Counted from the stretch's first letter, positions 1 to 8,754 are shown. The stretch is DNA of 64,000 bases from Sulfurovum sp. (GCA_027049035.1 JALTVI010000018.1:155691-219690), one strand, 5' to 3'. Program-made: numbers and translations. The notes: generated by a model not told the origin, from the sequence alone.

Positions 1-420
1 ATCATCAGCGGCAAGGTGAAAGCCGGCAACGTCGTTGTCATCCGCTATGAAGGGCCGCGTGGGGGACCTGGAATGCAGGAGATGCTTTCACCGACCTCTC
101 TCATCATGGGTATGGGGCTTGGCGATAAGGTCGCACTCATTACCGACGGACGCTTCTCCGGCGCTACCAGAGGGGCCAGCATTGGGCATGTCAGCCCTGA
201 AGCGGCTGAAGGCGGGATGATCGGACTTCTCGAAGATGGTGACGAAATACATATCGATGTGGACAACTACATTTTGGAGGTGCATCTGAGCGACGAAGAG
301 ATCGCCAAACGCCGTGAAAATTTCAAGCCGGTTGTCAAACAGCTCAAGAGCCGCTGGCTCAAGCAGTACCGCGCACTGGTCACCAACGCCAGCAGCGGTG
401 CGGTGCTCGAAGCAGAGTAG
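1..420 (+). CDS. ilvD: Dihydroxy-acid dehydratase, C-terminal part (cut by window start)
   Basis: IlvD dehydrates 2,3-dihydroxy acids to 2-keto acids in cytosolic valine/isoleucine synthesis. The frame is open from base 1, so only the last 139 residues are present. Visible family motifs are [12 protein letters not shown], the signature [13 protein letters not shown] and [11 protein letters not shown], which belong to the C-terminal domain of the IlvD/Edd family. The Fe-S cluster cysteines lie upstream of the window. Edd (6-phosphogluconate dehydratase) is the alternative family member, but the signature and the ending [19 protein letters not shown] are typical of IlvD. Confidence 0.95.
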   Translation: MISGKVKAGNVVVIRYEGPRGGPGMQEMLSPTSLIMGMGLGDKVALITDGRFSGATRGASIGHVSPEAAEGGMIGLLEDGDEIHIDVDNYILEVHLSDEEIAKRRENFKPVVKQLKSRWLKQYRALVTNASSGAVLEAE

Positions 421-492
421 CACATTACTCTTATCTTTTAAGGATGCGTGAATTTAAGAAGTGTATACCGTTAGGTGAATTTACGCCAGGGG

Positions 493-510
493 CCGGAAAT
501 AAATTTCCGG
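493..510. terminator. Perfect hairpin downstream of ilvD
   Basis: CCGGAAAT, two bases, then ATTTCCGG: an 8-bp perfect inverted repeat. There is no clear T-run, so termination of ilvD is only a guess. The arm with its flank (GGAACCGGAAATTT) recurs at about 4497-4510, so this may instead be one copy of a dispersed repeat. The rest of 421-730 holds nothing I can recognise as a gene. Confidence 0.35.
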
Positions 511-730
511 TTCCGATATGCTTTCGATCGATATGCTACTTATCAATAACTCCAACCCGCATCGCAGTAAGATTCTAGATCAAGTTTACTGTTACGTGTT
601 TTATTGCTATTCCGTGACTACACGAATATTCATACAGACAAAGTATAAGTTACAGTTTTTTGGGCAAGAGGAAAGAAAAGTAGCGTAAATGTGCAGAAGA
701 GAATCTCCCGCTTTGCATGGGCAGTATCGC

Positions 731-1705
731 TTAGAGCGATGCAACCCTGCGTGCGCCTTTGAAGCGCTGTGAGTAGAACGGTTTTTTGAGGCTGGTGATG
801 ACCACCTTCTTCTTTGCCGAACTTGCATGGATAAACTTGCCGTTGCCGATGTAGATACCGACATGGTTGACGTAGCCTCTGCGCTGCTTGGAGGTATCGA
901 AGAAGATGAGGTCGCCAGGCTTGAGTTCACTGCGTTTGACCGGCTTGCCGACTTTGGACTGCTCGATGGCGCGTCGTGGGATCTTAATGCCGTTTACCTT
1001 GCAGACGTAACTGGTCAAGCCTGAGCAGTCAAAGGTATTTTTCTGCCCTGTCGCTCCCCATACATAGCGTCTTCCGAGCTTCTTTTTCGCAATTTCGATC
1101 ATTCTCTGTGATTTTTTGGAGAGTTTTCCGTTGAAGCGGTCGCTGCCAAAAACCAGATCACTGAGTGTGAATTTTTTTGATTTTTTGACATGGACTTTTG
1201 CAATTTTGGTACCCTTGGCACGCTTGAGTGCACGAGCCAGTCTCTTATCCGATTTTTTCGTTACCCTTTTTGCAACTTTTGTTTTCTTCGCTGCATGGTG
1301 TACGCTGCCTCCCGGAATAGAGAGCGTATGGCCGGGTTTCAGTGTTGCATCTTTTTTCAAGTGGTTTGCTTTGGTGAGTGCTGCAAGTGAAATGTGGTGT
1401 TTTTTTGCGATGCCGGAGAGGGTATCGCCTCTCTTAATGGTATAGTGTGCCGCTTTCTTTGTTGTGTGTTTTGCTGTTTTGGTACTTTTGGAAGCAGGTA
1501 CCTTGAGTGCTTTGCCGGCTTTGAGTACACTGTTCTTTGTGATACCGTTGAGTTTGCAAAGTGTGTCAACGGTTGTATGGTTCTTTTTTGCGATCGTGTA
1601 GAGTGATTCACCACTCTTTATGGTGTGTTTGACTGTTTTGGTCGCTGCATGTGCGGTGACAGTAGCGATAGAGATGGGAAGCAGTAGTTTATAGATACGT
1701 TTCAA
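731..1705 (-). CDS. Secreted LysM-NlpC/P60 peptidoglycan endopeptidase
   Basis: Probably an exported cell-wall hydrolase that cuts peptide stems of peptidoglycan. A basic/hydrophobic signal peptide (MKRIYKLLLPISIATVTAHA) is followed by two LysM domains (about residues 27-70 and 86-131), a Lys-rich linker and an NlpC/P60 domain. The catalytic Cys227 lies in FDCSGLT, with His281 in NHVGIYIG and His293 in FIHASS. I place the start at a TTG (1705) because GGAGGA (1711-1716) is 5 bases upstream; the ATG at 1726 lies before that site and would add seven residues to the signal peptide. The product is about 324 residues. The closest functional comparison is the Spr/YafL/NlpD type; the exact cut site cannot be read from sequence. 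Confidence 0.88.
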   Translation of the reverse strand: MKRIYKLLLPISIATVTAHAATKTVKHTIKSGESLYTIAKKNHTTVDTLCKLNGITKNSVLKAGKALKVPASKSTKTAKHTTKKAAHYTIKRGDTLSGIAKKHHISLAALTKANHLKKDATLKPGHTLSIPGGSVHHAAKKTKVAKRVTKKSDKRLARALKRAKGTKIAKVHVKKSKKFTLSDLVFGSDRFNGKLSKKSQRMIEIAKKKLGRRYVWGATGQKNTFDCSGLTSYVCKVNGIKIPRRAIEQSKVGKPVKRSELKPGDLIFFDTSKQRRGYVNHVGIYIGNGKFIHASSAKKKVVITSLKKPFYSQRFKGARRVASL

Positions 1706-1842
1706 TTCAATCCTCCTCAAGATCAAAAGTGGATACGTATTCTTTAGCAGAATATTCTCATACTAAAAAATATGTAACCGACTGTTGTAGCAATTGTAGC
1801 TGTATTCGATTAATAAAAAATAAACGAACAGTTAAATATAAC

Positions 1843-2049
1843 TTAAAGATATATTTCTATCATTCGCTTCTTTTGGAGATGAAAAAGTAGTATTGCATAG
1901 TAAATCAATATTGGCAACCTGGCGATCTGCGTGAGACCCATGGCTTTCCGTCCCCTTCTCGCGAAAGGTTTGGCTTTTTCAATATCTCCGTGCAGTAATA
2001 ATAGCGTTGCCACGATTAAAGAAAAATAAAATTCATGACAATATGACAT
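1843..2049 (-). CDS. Possible small membrane-associated protein (doubtful)
   Basis: A 68-residue open frame (MSYCHEFYFSLIVATLLLLHG...) with two hydrophobic stretches separated by a basic segment (KPFARRGRKAMG). It lies in the otherwise empty gap between the peptidase gene and radC. No good ribosome binding site precedes the ATG and I recognise no family. It may be a decayed gene fragment or chance. The rest of 1706-2091 is AT-rich and shows nothing I can identify. Confidence 0.22.
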   Translation of the reverse strand: MSYCHEFYFSLIVATLLLLHGDIEKAKPFARRGRKAMGLTQIARLPILIYYAILLFHLQKKRMIEIYL

Positions 2050-2091
2050 TTTTTTTATGAGGCGGAGATAGATCTTCCTATACTTACGGGT

Positions 2092-2751
2092 ATGAAACGT
2101 GTAACAGATATGTATGAGAAGGACAGGCCTAGAGAGAAGCTGATGCACAAAGGGGCAGCGGCACTGAAGAACGAGGAGTTGTTGGCGGTGCTGCTCGGTT
2201 CAGGTGTGCAGGGGAAAGATGTTAGAAAACTCTCCCGTGAAGTGGTGGCACTGCTTGAAGAGGATTTTGGGAGGCTCACTTTGGAAAAGCTCTGTGCCGT
2301 CCATGGGCTTGGGCCGGCAAAGGCGTCACAGATTCTTGCTGCGATCGAACTGAGCAGACGTTTTTTGTTGAAGCAGAACCGGAAAATCACCTCCGCTGCG
2401 GATGTATATGATGAGTTACGTAGTTATGCGGATCGTGCGCAGGAGTATTTTCTTACTATCTCTCTGGATGGTGCTTCCCATATCATCGAGGTACGTACAG
2501 TCTTTATCGGTACACTGAACCAGTCTCTTGTCCATCCGCGTGAAGTGTTTGCCGATGCCATCTGTGACAGGGCAGCGGGGATCATTGTCGCCCATAACCA
2601 CCCATCCGGTACGTTGACACCAAGCCGGGCTGATATTCAGATTACGGAGAGGCTCAAAGAGGTGGCGAAACTGGTGGGTATTGAGCTGCTTGACCATGTG
2701 ATCCTCACCAGGGCGGGGTATTACAGTTTTTCAGATGAGGGGTTGCTCTGA
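2092..2751 (+). CDS. radC: RadC/JAMM-family protein
   Basis: A 219-residue protein of normal length for the family. The N-terminal third carries a helix-hairpin-helix-like stretch (VHGLGPAKASQILA). The C-terminal JAMM metalloprotease-like domain has H168-N-H170-P-S-G and a downstream Asp (about 181) in the ADIQ context, the expected metal ligands. RadC proteins were once linked to DNA repair; their biochemical role is unsettled and some versions travel with mobile elements or defence loci. This copy sits alone between genes on the opposite strand. The ATG at 2092 has only a weak Shine-Dalgarno. Confidence 0.92.
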   Translation: MKRVTDMYEKDRPREKLMHKGAAALKNEELLAVLLGSGVQGKDVRKLSREVVALLEEDFGRLTLEKLCAVHGLGPAKASQILAAIELSRRFLLKQNRKITSAADVYDELRSYADRAQEYFLTISLDGASHIIEVRTVFIGTLNQSLVHPREVFADAICDRAAGIIVAHNHPSGTLTPSRADIQITERLKEVAKLVGIELLDHVILTRAGYYSFSDEGLL

Positions 2752-2758
2752 AAAAGGA

Positions 2759-3115
2759 TTACGCTTCTTCTTTCAGCGTGTAGGCAGTATCAGGATGGGA
2801 AATGGCATAAATTTTGTATACAGAGAGCGCATCCTTGGTGGCAGCAGTTTCAAAGCCCATATCAAGGGCCAGTGATTTGAGGGCCGGGACTGTTGCGGGA
2901 TCCATTGTCGTGACCTGGATGATGAGGTCCCCTTTGTAGCCTGCATAGGTGCGGATATCAATGATGTCATATGACAATACTTTTCTTATATAGGCTTTCC
3001 GTTCATCACTCATACTGAAGTCTGATGAGGGGAGGTTGGCAACGGGTTTGCCGTGTACCCATACATTCTCTTCAAGTGTGCTGCTGTGGATAATCTCCTC
3101 TTCGTCCTGTGCCAT
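2759..3115 (-). CDS. Conserved hypothetical protein, 118 aa
   Basis: A soluble acidic protein without signal peptide or membrane segment. The N-terminus is charged (MAQDEEEIIHSST) and the rest alternates predicted strands and helices (DLIIQVTTMDPATVPALKSLALDMGF). The start ATG has AAGGAG 5 bases upstream (minus strand, about 3121-3126). It ends 7 bases from the convergent radC stop. I do not recognise the family; function unknown. Confidence 0.65.
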   Translation of the reverse strand: MAQDEEEIIHSSTLEENVWVHGKPVANLPSSDFSMSDERKAYIRKVLSYDIIDIRTYAGYKGDLIIQVTTMDPATVPALKSLALDMGFETAATKDALSVYKIYAISHPDTAYTLKEEA

Positions 3116-3216
3116 GAATCTCTCCTTACTGTATATTATGATAGAAAATTATACCATATCCGGTATCTCCGCTTTTGGATGCCAGGAATCGTACTGTATG
3201 TCATTGTGAAATAGTG

Positions 3217-3222
3217 TATAAT
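3217..3222 (+). promoter_or_regulatory. -10 box for the DUF1566 pair
   Basis: TATAAT located 29 bases before the first DUF1566 start. No convincing -35 hexamer, as is common for Campylobacterota sigma-70 promoters. Confidence 0.4.
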
Positions 3223-3251
3223 AGGTGTAAAATGTGAAGGAGAGAGGTGAA

Positions 3252-3698
3252 ATGATGAGATTGACCATAGTGTATCTGCTCCTGTTATCGGGGATGCTGC
3301 TGGCGGCGGGGAAGCCTGATGTGGTTCTGGATGAACGCAACCATATCTACTGGCAGGACAATGCGGAGTCAGCACAAAGTTCGGAAGACTGGGAAGATGC
3401 TGTCAACTATTGTCGGACATTGATACTTGACGGGATGAGCGGCTGGCGGCTGCCAACCTTTTGGGAGCTACTCTCCATTGTCGATTTTGGAAAAGTGAAT
3501 CCTGCGGTACTGGATGTTTTTGCACATACGGCAGATGGCACCTACTGGACAGGAACTCCGTTTGCTGCCAATGCTTCCCGGGCTTGGACCATCGATTTTC
3601 GTTCGGGTGTCACCTACTACAGCTACAAGAGCACCAACCATGCGGTACGATGTGTAAAAGACATTCCCGCCGTAAAAACGGCAAAGGAGCCAAAATGA
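3252..3698 (+). CDS. Secreted DUF1566 (Lcl C-terminal-like) protein, first of a pair
   Basis: About 148 residues: a signal peptide (MMRLTIVYLLLLSGMLLAAG) followed by one DUF1566 domain with the hallmark GWRLPTFWELLSIVD and the closing VRCVKD. The ATG at 3252 is preferred over the 3234 ATG because GGAGAGAGGTG sits just upstream of it. Its last four bases overlap the next gene (ATGA), implying translational coupling. DUF1566 folds are found in surface and fimbria-associated proteins; no catalytic activity is known to me. Confidence 0.8.
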   Translation: MMRLTIVYLLLLSGMLLAAGKPDVVLDERNHIYWQDNAESAQSSEDWEDAVNYCRTLILDGMSGWRLPTFWELLSIVDFGKVNPAVLDVFAHTADGTYWTGTPFAANASRAWTIDFRSGVTYYSYKSTNHAVRCVKDIPAVKTAKEPK

Positions 3699-4102
3699 AG
3701 CGATTGACTCTGTTGACACTGCTCTGCAGCGTATTAGTATTTGGCGCTACTTCCAAAATGGATGAGAAGACGGGACTGGTCTGGCAGGACAATGCGGCTG
3801 TTGCTGTTGAAAGCAAAAGTTATGCGGAAGCCAAAGCCTATTGTGTCGCACTAAACGTTGACGGCTTCAGTGACTGGCGTTTACCGACACTTCGGGAACT
3901 CTACACCATTGCAGACCTCAAACGGGACCGTCCCGCCCTCAAAAGCGGATTTGCTGTCCGTTCCGATGCATGGTTCTGGAGTGCGACACCCTATGCCGGC
4001 GACCCCGAGCGTGAAGCGTGGCAGCTCTCATTCGCCTACGGCGAAGCGGAACATGTCAGAATGGACAGAGAATTGCGTGTGAGGTGTGTGCGTGAACGGT
4101 GA
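3695..4102 (+). CDS. Secreted DUF1566 protein, second of a pair
   Basis: 135 residues, a clear paralogue of the preceding protein: signal peptide (MKRLTLLTLLCSVLVFGATS), VWQDNA near the N-terminus, DWRLPTLRELYTIADL in the middle and VRCVRE at the end. The start overlaps the upstream stop by 4 bases. A longer open frame reaches back to 3461 inside the first gene, but that extension is an out-of-frame shadow. Likely exported and co-expressed with its partner; role unknown. Confidence 0.8.
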   Translation: MKRLTLLTLLCSVLVFGATSKMDEKTGLVWQDNAAVAVESKSYAEAKAYCVALNVDGFSDWRLPTLRELYTIADLKRDRPALKSGFAVRSDAWFWSATPYAGDPEREAWQLSFAYGEAEHVRMDRELRVRCVRER

Positions 4103-4168
4103 CTGTTTAGCTGCGATAAAGTAGTGAGTTTTGCTTATTTGTGATGAGGTGCAAATTGTAGGCAGTAA

Positions 4169-4257
4169 TGGCAGACAGGAAGGGATTCGAACCCTCGAGG
4201 GCTATTAACCCTACACGAGTTCCAGTCGTGCGCCTTCGACCACTCGGCCACCTGTCT
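4169..4257 (-). tRNA. tRNA-Ser (anticodon GGA), CCA encoded
   Basis: The reverse complement folds as a class II tRNA: acceptor AGACAGG/CCTGTCT, discriminator G, encoded CCA, D-arm GCCGAGTGGTCGAAGGC, anticodon stem CACGA/TCGTG with loop CTGGAAC (anticodon GGA), a long variable arm and T-arm GGGTTCGAATCCC. It lies 9 bases downstream of the SRP RNA on the same strand, so the two are probably co-transcribed. Confidence 0.95.
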
Positions 4258-4266
4258 GCAGTTGTA

Positions 4267-4363
4267 AGACCTCTCCCCAGATGGCTGCGGCACACGAGAA
4301 AGAGGGGTGGGCTGCTACGTTCCCGTCCTGACCCGTTGTCCCTCAGTCCCGTTGCACAGGTCT
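4267..4363 (-). ncRNA. ffs: Signal recognition particle RNA (4.5S-type)
   Basis: The minus strand carries the conserved SRP domain IV core, GGTCAGGACGGGAACGT followed by AGCAGCCC. This gives the Ffh-binding asymmetric loop capped by a GGAA tetraloop on an ACG/CGT stem. The ends AGACCT (4363-4358) and AGGTCT (4272-4267) pair perfectly, giving a hairpin RNA of about 97 nt, typical for a small bacterial SRP RNA. It targets nascent membrane proteins with Ffh. Exact ends are inferred from the closing stem. Confidence 0.85.
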
Positions 4364-4379
4364 GAAAAGAGGCACGCGA

Positions 4380-4385
4380 ATTATA
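4380..4385 (-). promoter_or_regulatory. -10 box of the ffs/tRNA-Ser promoter
   Basis: TATAAT on the minus strand, about 17 bases before the first base of the SRP RNA closing stem. It would start transcription a few bases before ffs and read through into tRNA-Ser. Confidence 0.55.
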
Positions 4386-4451
4386 GCAGAGGGAAGCTTA
4401 TAGCAATACGCGGTGGAATGTTCAATACATTATATCATGTAGTTATTTGTA

Positions 4452-4471
4452 ACTGGTGTATTGGTTATTGG
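4452..4471. repeat. Dispersed repeat copy (ACTGGTGTATTGGTTATTGG)
   Basis: The same 20-mer occurs near 30044-30065, with one change near 25160-25180, and inverted near 30643-30664. All four copies are intergenic. The surrounding 4386-4558 has no gene I can support. Confidence 0.6.
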
Positions 4472-4558
4472 GTGTTTGTTGCTTTTCAGCTCTTTGGAAC
4501 CGGAAATTTAACGAAGTGTATACTTTAAGTTTTGCTTCAGGCAAAACATACAAAATTT

Positions 4559-4593
4559 CCTCACTCCTCACTCCTCACTCCTCACTCCTCACT
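4559..4593. repeat. Heptanucleotide tandem array, 5 x CCTCACT
   Basis: Five perfect 7-bp units. The array overlaps the 3' end of the minus-strand ATPase gene and provides its stop codon (TCA on the plus strand at 4582-4584). The same heptamer forms another array at 52575-52602. Confidence 0.9.
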
Positions 4594-5673
4594 CTCTGTG
4601 TGTGCGATGCTCCACTCATGAAAGGGGATCGCTTCGAAGCGGATCTTTTCGATGTCGAAGGCGTAGGTGTTGGTGACGGTGACGACGGTGACTTTGGCAA
4701 TACCGTGCTTTTTGAAGATGGAGAACTTGTTCTGCGCTTTGACCCAGAAAGCCTCTTCGCTCTCAAACGGGGCGGGGATGATAAGCTCTTTATTATTGGT
4801 AACGTATCCGTGCACGCCAAGTGTTTTGAAAGCTACAGCGTGCTTGATGAGGGTAAGGGCCACCATACTGTCGAACTGGATGCCGAAGGGCTGTCCGGCG
4901 GCGAGGTATTTAGCAAAGGCGAAGTCGTAAAGGATTATCTTTTTGCCGCTGCGCCTGATGGCATTGTCGATGAAGTAGAGCAGCCCCTCTTCCTGGAAGC
5001 GTTTGATGGCACCGTAGACGAAATCTTTGGAGATGCGGAAATGCTCCTTGGTGAAGCTGTAGATCTGGTGGGTGGTCATCGGCTGGGTGTTGTAGCGCGC
5101 CAGAATGAGGATGAGCGACTGTTCGTTGGGCGAGAACTGCTGCTGGAAGAACTGCTTCATCGCCAGTGTCGTGTTCCTCGCATGGCGCGCCATGGCCGGC
5201 AGGGTACCGCTCTTTAGAAAGTGGTTGAAGGCAACGGTTGCGGCATTGGCGTGTTCGAAGGCGATGAACTCCTCATAGTCAAGCGGAAAGAGCTGCACCT
5301 GCGCAAAGCGTGCTTCATCCAGCGGTGTACGGCTGATGACGATGAGGCGTGCAACTTTTGGGAACTCATCGAGCATTCCCTCTTCATAGTGGTCGAGAAT
5401 GAGGGTCTCTATCTCCTCTTCTTCTATATAAGCCTGCAGAGGAAGGGTGTCGAGCGTGTTGAGGATGAGACTTGGGTCCTCCAGGTCGATGTAGAGCGTC
5501 TTCTCATCCTGCTGTGCAAGGAAATCAAGCACCAGCGCGGTCTTGCCGCAGCCTCTGGCACCGTAGAGGTTGACATCGCCGCTTTCAGGCAGGGTCGTTT
5601 TGCGCAGAATGTAGTGGTCGTTTCGCGGGGGATGGCTGTGAAAATGCTCGAGAAGATCCATAAAATACTCCAT
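4582..5673 (-). CDS. AAA-type ATP-binding protein with C-terminal wHTH/nuclease-like region
   Basis: 363 residues. The N-terminal P-loop ATPase has Walker A GARGCGKTA (residues 38-46) and a Walker B-like TLILDHYE (about 90-97), followed by IVISRTPL, a sensor-1-like strand. The middle has helix-turn-helix-like features (TTHQIYSFTKEHFRISKDFVYGAIKRF) as in the AAA_14/DUF4143 type of ATPases. The start ATG is preceded by AAGGAAACT. No partner gene is adjacent. Such ATPases are widespread, often mobile, and mostly uncharacterised. The last codons come from a CCTCACT repeat array, so the C-terminus (HTESEE) may vary between strains. Confidence 0.75.
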   Translation of the reverse strand: MEYFMDLLEHFHSHPPRNDHYILRKTTLPESGDVNLYGARGCGKTALVLDFLAQQDEKTLYIDLEDPSLILNTLDTLPLQAYIEEEEIETLILDHYEEGMLDEFPKVARLIVISRTPLDEARFAQVQLFPLDYEEFIAFEHANAATVAFNHFLKSGTLPAMARHARNTTLAMKQFFQQQFSPNEQSLILILARYNTQPMTTHQIYSFTKEHFRISKDFVYGAIKRFQEEGLLYFIDNAIRRSGKKIILYDFAFAKYLAAGQPFGIQFDSMVALTLIKHAVAFKTLGVHGYVTNNKELIIPAPFESEEAFWVKAQNKFSIFKKHGIAKVTVVTVTNTYAFDIEKIRFEAIPFHEWSIAHTESEE

Positions 5674-5732
5674 AGTTTCCTTTTTATAAGGAAATATATT
5701 TTCAAATTGTAGCGAGTTTGGACTGAAAAGTG

Positions 5733-5761
5733 TTGCACGTTTGAGAAAGTTTGGATATAAT
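5733..5761 (+). promoter_or_regulatory. Sigma-70 promoter of the S10 ribosomal operon
   Basis: TTGCAC (5733-5738), a 17-base spacer and TATAAT (5756-5761), close to consensus. It lies between the divergent ATPase gene and rpsJ and gives a leader of about 80 bases. Confidence 0.75.
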
Positions 5762-5768
5762 TCGCGTT

Positions 5769-5830
5769 CCTAAATTTATGTTAGGTGTCCTCAATGCCCC
5801 GTTTTGCGGTGTGCGGCCAGGGCCTCTAAC
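5769..5830 (+). promoter_or_regulatory. Structured leader of the S10 operon
   Basis: The rpsJ leader contains CCTAA (5769-5773) able to pair with TTAGG (5781-5785). The same GTTAG (5780-5784) can instead pair with CTAAC (5826-5830), enclosing a CCG/CGG hairpin. These pairings are mutually exclusive. In E. coli the S10 leader mediates feedback by L4; a comparable role here is inference only. Confidence 0.35.
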
Positions 5831-5850
5831 GAGTTCTTTAAAGGGTAAAA

Positions 5851-6162
5851 ATGGAAAAAATCAGATTGAAGCTTAAAGCTTATGATCACCGCGTGTTAGA
5901 CAGATCAGTTGCTGCTATCGTAGATGCAGTCAAGCGTACAGGTGCAGAGATTAGAGGGCCAATTCCAATGCCAACTAAGATCAAGCGTTACACCGTACTT
6001 AAATCACCACACGTGAACAAAGATTCTCGCGAGCAGTTCGAGATCAGAATTCACGGAAGAATGATCGACATCGTTTCGGCGACTTCGGATACAATCGATT
6101 CACTGATGAAGCTGGATCTTGCACCCGAGATCGAAGTTGAGATCAGATCAATGGACAAGTAG
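5851..6162 (+). CDS. rpsJ: 30S ribosomal protein S10
   Basis: 103 residues, full family length, with the S10 hallmarks [14 protein letters not shown] and [27 protein letters not shown] (shown in parts: GPIPMPT, SPHVNK, REQFEIR). First gene of the S10 cluster behind a near-consensus promoter and a roughly 80-base leader. S10 binds 16S rRNA in the 30S head and, as NusE, takes part in antitermination. AAAGGG precedes the ATG. Confidence 0.98.
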   Translation: MEKIRLKLKAYDHRVLDRSVAAIVDAVKRTGAEIRGPIPMPTKIKRYTVLKSPHVNKDSREQFEIRIHGRMIDIVSATSDTIDSLMKLDLAPEIEVEIRSMDK

Positions 6163-6171
6163 GAGTAGGGA

Positions 6172-6753
6172 ATGGAATTTATCGTAGAAAAAATTGGTAT
6201 GAGCAGAACCATCGACGTACCAAGTGTTCCAGTTACACTTCTCAAAGTCGTTGATGCGAAGGTGTGTGAAGTACGTGAAGACGGAAAAGCACTGGTTGCG
6301 TATAACAGCAGCAAGAAGATCAACAAGGCCATCGAAGGTCAGCAGAACAAGTTTGGTATCTCCAAAGAGTTCAACAAGTTCATGACTATCGAAGTGGCTG
6401 AAGGTACCGAAGCGGGTGACCTGAACCCTGCTCCTCTGGCGGAAGCGGCTGTCGTCAAGACATCGCTCAACACCAAGGGTAGAGGTTTCCAGGGTGGTAT
6501 GAAGCGTCACGGATTCGGCGGCGGACCAGGTTCACACGGACACAGATTCGGTAGACGTATCGGTTCTATCGGTAACGCCGAGTGGCCAGGACGTGTACAG
6601 AAGGGTAAAAAGATGCCCGGACAGTACGGCAACACCAAAGTAACAGTAAAAAATGAAGTGATTTCATTCGATGCTGAGAACGGCATCCTAGTATTAAAAG
6701 GTTCAATTCCTGGTCACAACGGTGCCAGAGGATTGGTAAGGATCGTTAAATGA
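6172..6753 (+). CDS. rplC: 50S ribosomal protein L3
   Basis: 193 residues with L3 motifs [20 protein letters not shown] (its central loop) and MPGQYGN. Early assembly protein of the 50S subunit near the peptidyl transferase centre. It lies 9 bases after rpsJ, with GGAGTAGGG before the ATG, and overlaps rplD by 4 bases (ATGA), so L3 and L4 are probably translationally coupled. Confidence 0.98.
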   Translation: MEFIVEKIGMSRTIDVPSVPVTLLKVVDAKVCEVREDGKALVAYNSSKKINKAIEGQQNKFGISKEFNKFMTIEVAEGTEAGDLNPAPLAEAAVVKTSLNTKGRGFQGGMKRHGFGGGPGSHGHRFGRRIGSIGNAEWPGRVQKGKKMPGQYGNTKVTVKNEVISFDAENGILVLKGSIPGHNGARGLVRIVK

Positions 6754-7343
6754 GCAATGTAACAACTATTAAAACAACAGACCTTCCACAGAAGTTCCTG
6801 GAAGTTCACCCGCACAACCTTTACCTCTACTGTAAAGCGTATGCGTCTGGACTCAGAGCGAACACCGCGCAGACAAAGAACAGATCTGCAGTAAGCGGTG
6901 GTGGTAGAAAGCCGTTCGCACAAAAAGGTGGCGGACGTGCAAGACAGGGTTCAATCAGAGCACCTCACTTCAGAGGCGGTGGTGTGGTATTCGGTCCGAG
7001 CACGGACAGAAACTACGACCTCAAAGTCAACAAGAAGCAGAAGAAGCTTGCACTCTACCACGCACTGGCAGAGAAAGCGGCTAACGATGCACTCTTCGTT
7101 GTAGACAGCGTAGTGATCGAATCAGGAAAGACAAAAGATGCATCTGCATTCGTCAACGGTCTTGGCCAGAGAGATGTACTGGTTGTCAAAGAGATGATCG
7201 ACGACAAGACATTCCTGGCATTCAGAAACCTTCAGAATGCATACCTGATCGAAGCAAACGAGCTCAACGCATACCTTGCAGCGGCATATCACTCTGTAGT
7301 GATCGAAAAAGCTGTATTTGACAAATTGACACAAGAGGCTTAA
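6750..7343 (+). CDS. rplD: 50S ribosomal protein L4
   Basis: 197 residues, near the usual 200-205. The extended tunnel loop is evident: [19 protein letters not shown] and [11 protein letters not shown]4 lines the exit tunnel and in E. coli represses its own operon; whether that holds here is unknown. Start overlaps the rplC stop. Confidence 0.98.
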   Translation: MSNVTTIKTTDLPQKFLEVHPHNLYLYCKAYASGLRANTAQTKNRSAVSGGGRKPFAQKGGGRARQGSIRAPHFRGGGVVFGPSTDRNYDLKVNKKQKKLALYHALAEKAANDALFVVDSVVIESGKTKDASAFVNGLGQRDVLVVKEMIDDKTFLAFRNLQNAYLIEANELNAYLAAAYHSVVIEKAVFDKLTQEA

Positions 7344-7344
7344 G

Positions 7345-7626
7345 ATGGCAGATATTACAGATATTAAATCAATTATGTATACAGAGAAGAGCCTTGCTCT
7401 TCAGGAAGACGGTGTCATCGTAGTTCAGACAACTCCAAGAATGACTAAAAACGGTCTTAAAGAGGTCTTCAAAGAGTTCTTCGGGATCACACCACTCAAA
7501 GTCAACTCCATGAGAGTCAACGGAAAAGTGAAAAGATTCAAAGGTATCGAAGGGAAGCGCCCTGACACGAAGAAGTTCTATGTCAAGCTGCCTGAAGATG
7601 CGAAGATCGAAAGCTTAGCGGTATAA
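7345..7626 (+). CDS. rplW: 50S ribosomal protein L23
   Basis: 93 residues with the L23 pattern: an early TEKS motif, then a beta-hairpin around [15 protein letters not shown] and a basic [11 protein letters not shown]. It sits at the tunnel exit and is the docking site for trigger factor and SRP. One base separates it from rplD. Confidence 0.97.
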   Translation: MADITDIKSIMYTEKSLALQEDGVIVVQTTPRMTKNGLKEVFKEFFGITPLKVNSMRVNGKVKRFKGIEGKRPDTKKFYVKLPEDAKIESLAV

Positions 7627-7635
7627 GGATAAGAA

Positions 7636-8463
7636 ATGGCAATTAAATCATATAAACCATATACACCTTCCAGAAGGTACATGACAAACCTTGACAGCAG
7701 TGACATTACCGCTAAGGCAAGCGTAAGATCACTGCTCGTGAACATCCCGAGAAAAGCGGGTAGAAACAGCAACGGTAGAATCACTTCACGCCACAAAGAA
7801 GCGGGTGCGAAGAAGCTCTACAGAATCATCGACTTCAAAAGAAACAAGTTCGGTGTAGAGGGTACTGTTGCGACAGTCGAGTACGATCCGTACAGAAACT
7901 GTAGAATCTGTCTGGTCAAGTACACAGACGGTGACAGAAGATACATCCTTCAGCCAAAGGGCCTCAATGTCGGTGACAAGATCATGTCTGCCGAAGCTGG
8001 ACTTGACATCAAGACCGGTAACGCAATGAAGCTGAAGAACATTCCTGTCGGTACACTGGTACACAACATCGAGCTCAGCCCGGGTCACGGCGGACAGATC
8101 GCACGTTCAGCGGGCGGTTACGCACAGATCATGGGTAGAGACGGAAAGTACGTCTCTCTCAGACTCCCGTCAGGCGAGATGAGATACGTGCTTGGTGAGT
8201 GTCTTGCAACCATCGGTACTGTCGGTAACGAAGACTTTGCAAACATCGTCATCGGTAAGGCAGGTAGAAGCAGACACCTGGGGATCAGACCTCAGACACG
8301 TGGTTCTGCGATGAACCCGATCGATCACCCGCACGGTGGTGGTGAAGGTAAGACAAACTCAGGTCGTCACCCGGTATCTCCTTGGGGTATGCCAACGAAG
8401 GGTTACAAGACTCGTAAGAAGAAGGCGAGCGACAAGCTCATCATCAGCAAGAGAAAAAAGTAA
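7636..8463 (+). CDS. rplB: 50S ribosomal protein L2
   Basis: 275 residues, full length, with the conserved [18 protein letters not shown] and the C-terminal [14 protein letters not shown] loop containing the histidine implicated in peptidyl transfer in other bacteria. Standard position between rplW and rpsS. AAGGATAAGAA precedes the ATG. Confidence 0.99.
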   Translation: MAIKSYKPYTPSRRYMTNLDSSDITAKASVRSLLVNIPRKAGRNSNGRITSRHKEAGAKKLYRIIDFKRNKFGVEGTVATVEYDPYRNCRICLVKYTDGDRRYILQPKGLNVGDKIMSAEAGLDIKTGNAMKLKNIPVGTLVHNIELSPGHGGQIARSAGGYAQIMGRDGKYVSLRLPSGEMRYVLGECLATIGTVGNEDFANIVIGKAGRSRHLGIRPQTRGSAMNPIDHPHGGGEGKTNSGRHPVSPWGMPTKGYKTRKKKASDKLIISKRKK

Positions 8464-8474
8464 GGGGCTAAGAT

Positions 8475-8753
8475 ATGGCAAGATCGTTAAAAAAAGGTCC
8501 ATTCATCGATGGTCACCTAATGAAAAAAGTACTGAAAGCAAAAGAAGAGGGCTCAAGCAAGCCGATCAAAACCTGGTCAAGAAGATCTGTGATCTTCCCG
8601 GAGTTCATCGGTCTGACTATCAACGTACACAACGGACGTCAGTTCGTACCTGTATTCATTACAGAGAACCACGTTGGATACAAGCTTGGAGAATTCGCAC
8701 CAACAAGAACATTCAAGGGCCACAAAGGTTCTGTTCAGAAGAAGGTAGGGTAA
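8475..8753 (+). CDS. rpsS: 30S ribosomal protein S19
   Basis: 92 residues, full length; [14 protein letters not shown] at the N-terminus and the signature [17 protein letters not shown] segment ([17 protein letters not shown]). Forms the 30S head with S13. A longer overlapping frame (8336-8758) in another phase is a shadow. Confidence 0.98.
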   Translation: MARSLKKGPFIDGHLMKKVLKAKEEGSSKPIKTWSRRSVIFPEFIGLTINVHNGRQFVPVFITENHVGYKLGEFAPTRTFKGHKGSVQKKVG

Positions 8754-8754
8754 G

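Noticed and set aside
4456..5217. 253-residue plus-strand frame opposite the ATPase gene
   Set aside because: Antisense shadow: the minus strand has Walker motifs and a good ribosome site, the plus frame has none.
5221..5712. 163-residue plus-strand frame
   Set aside because: Shadow opposite the ATPase N-terminal coding region.
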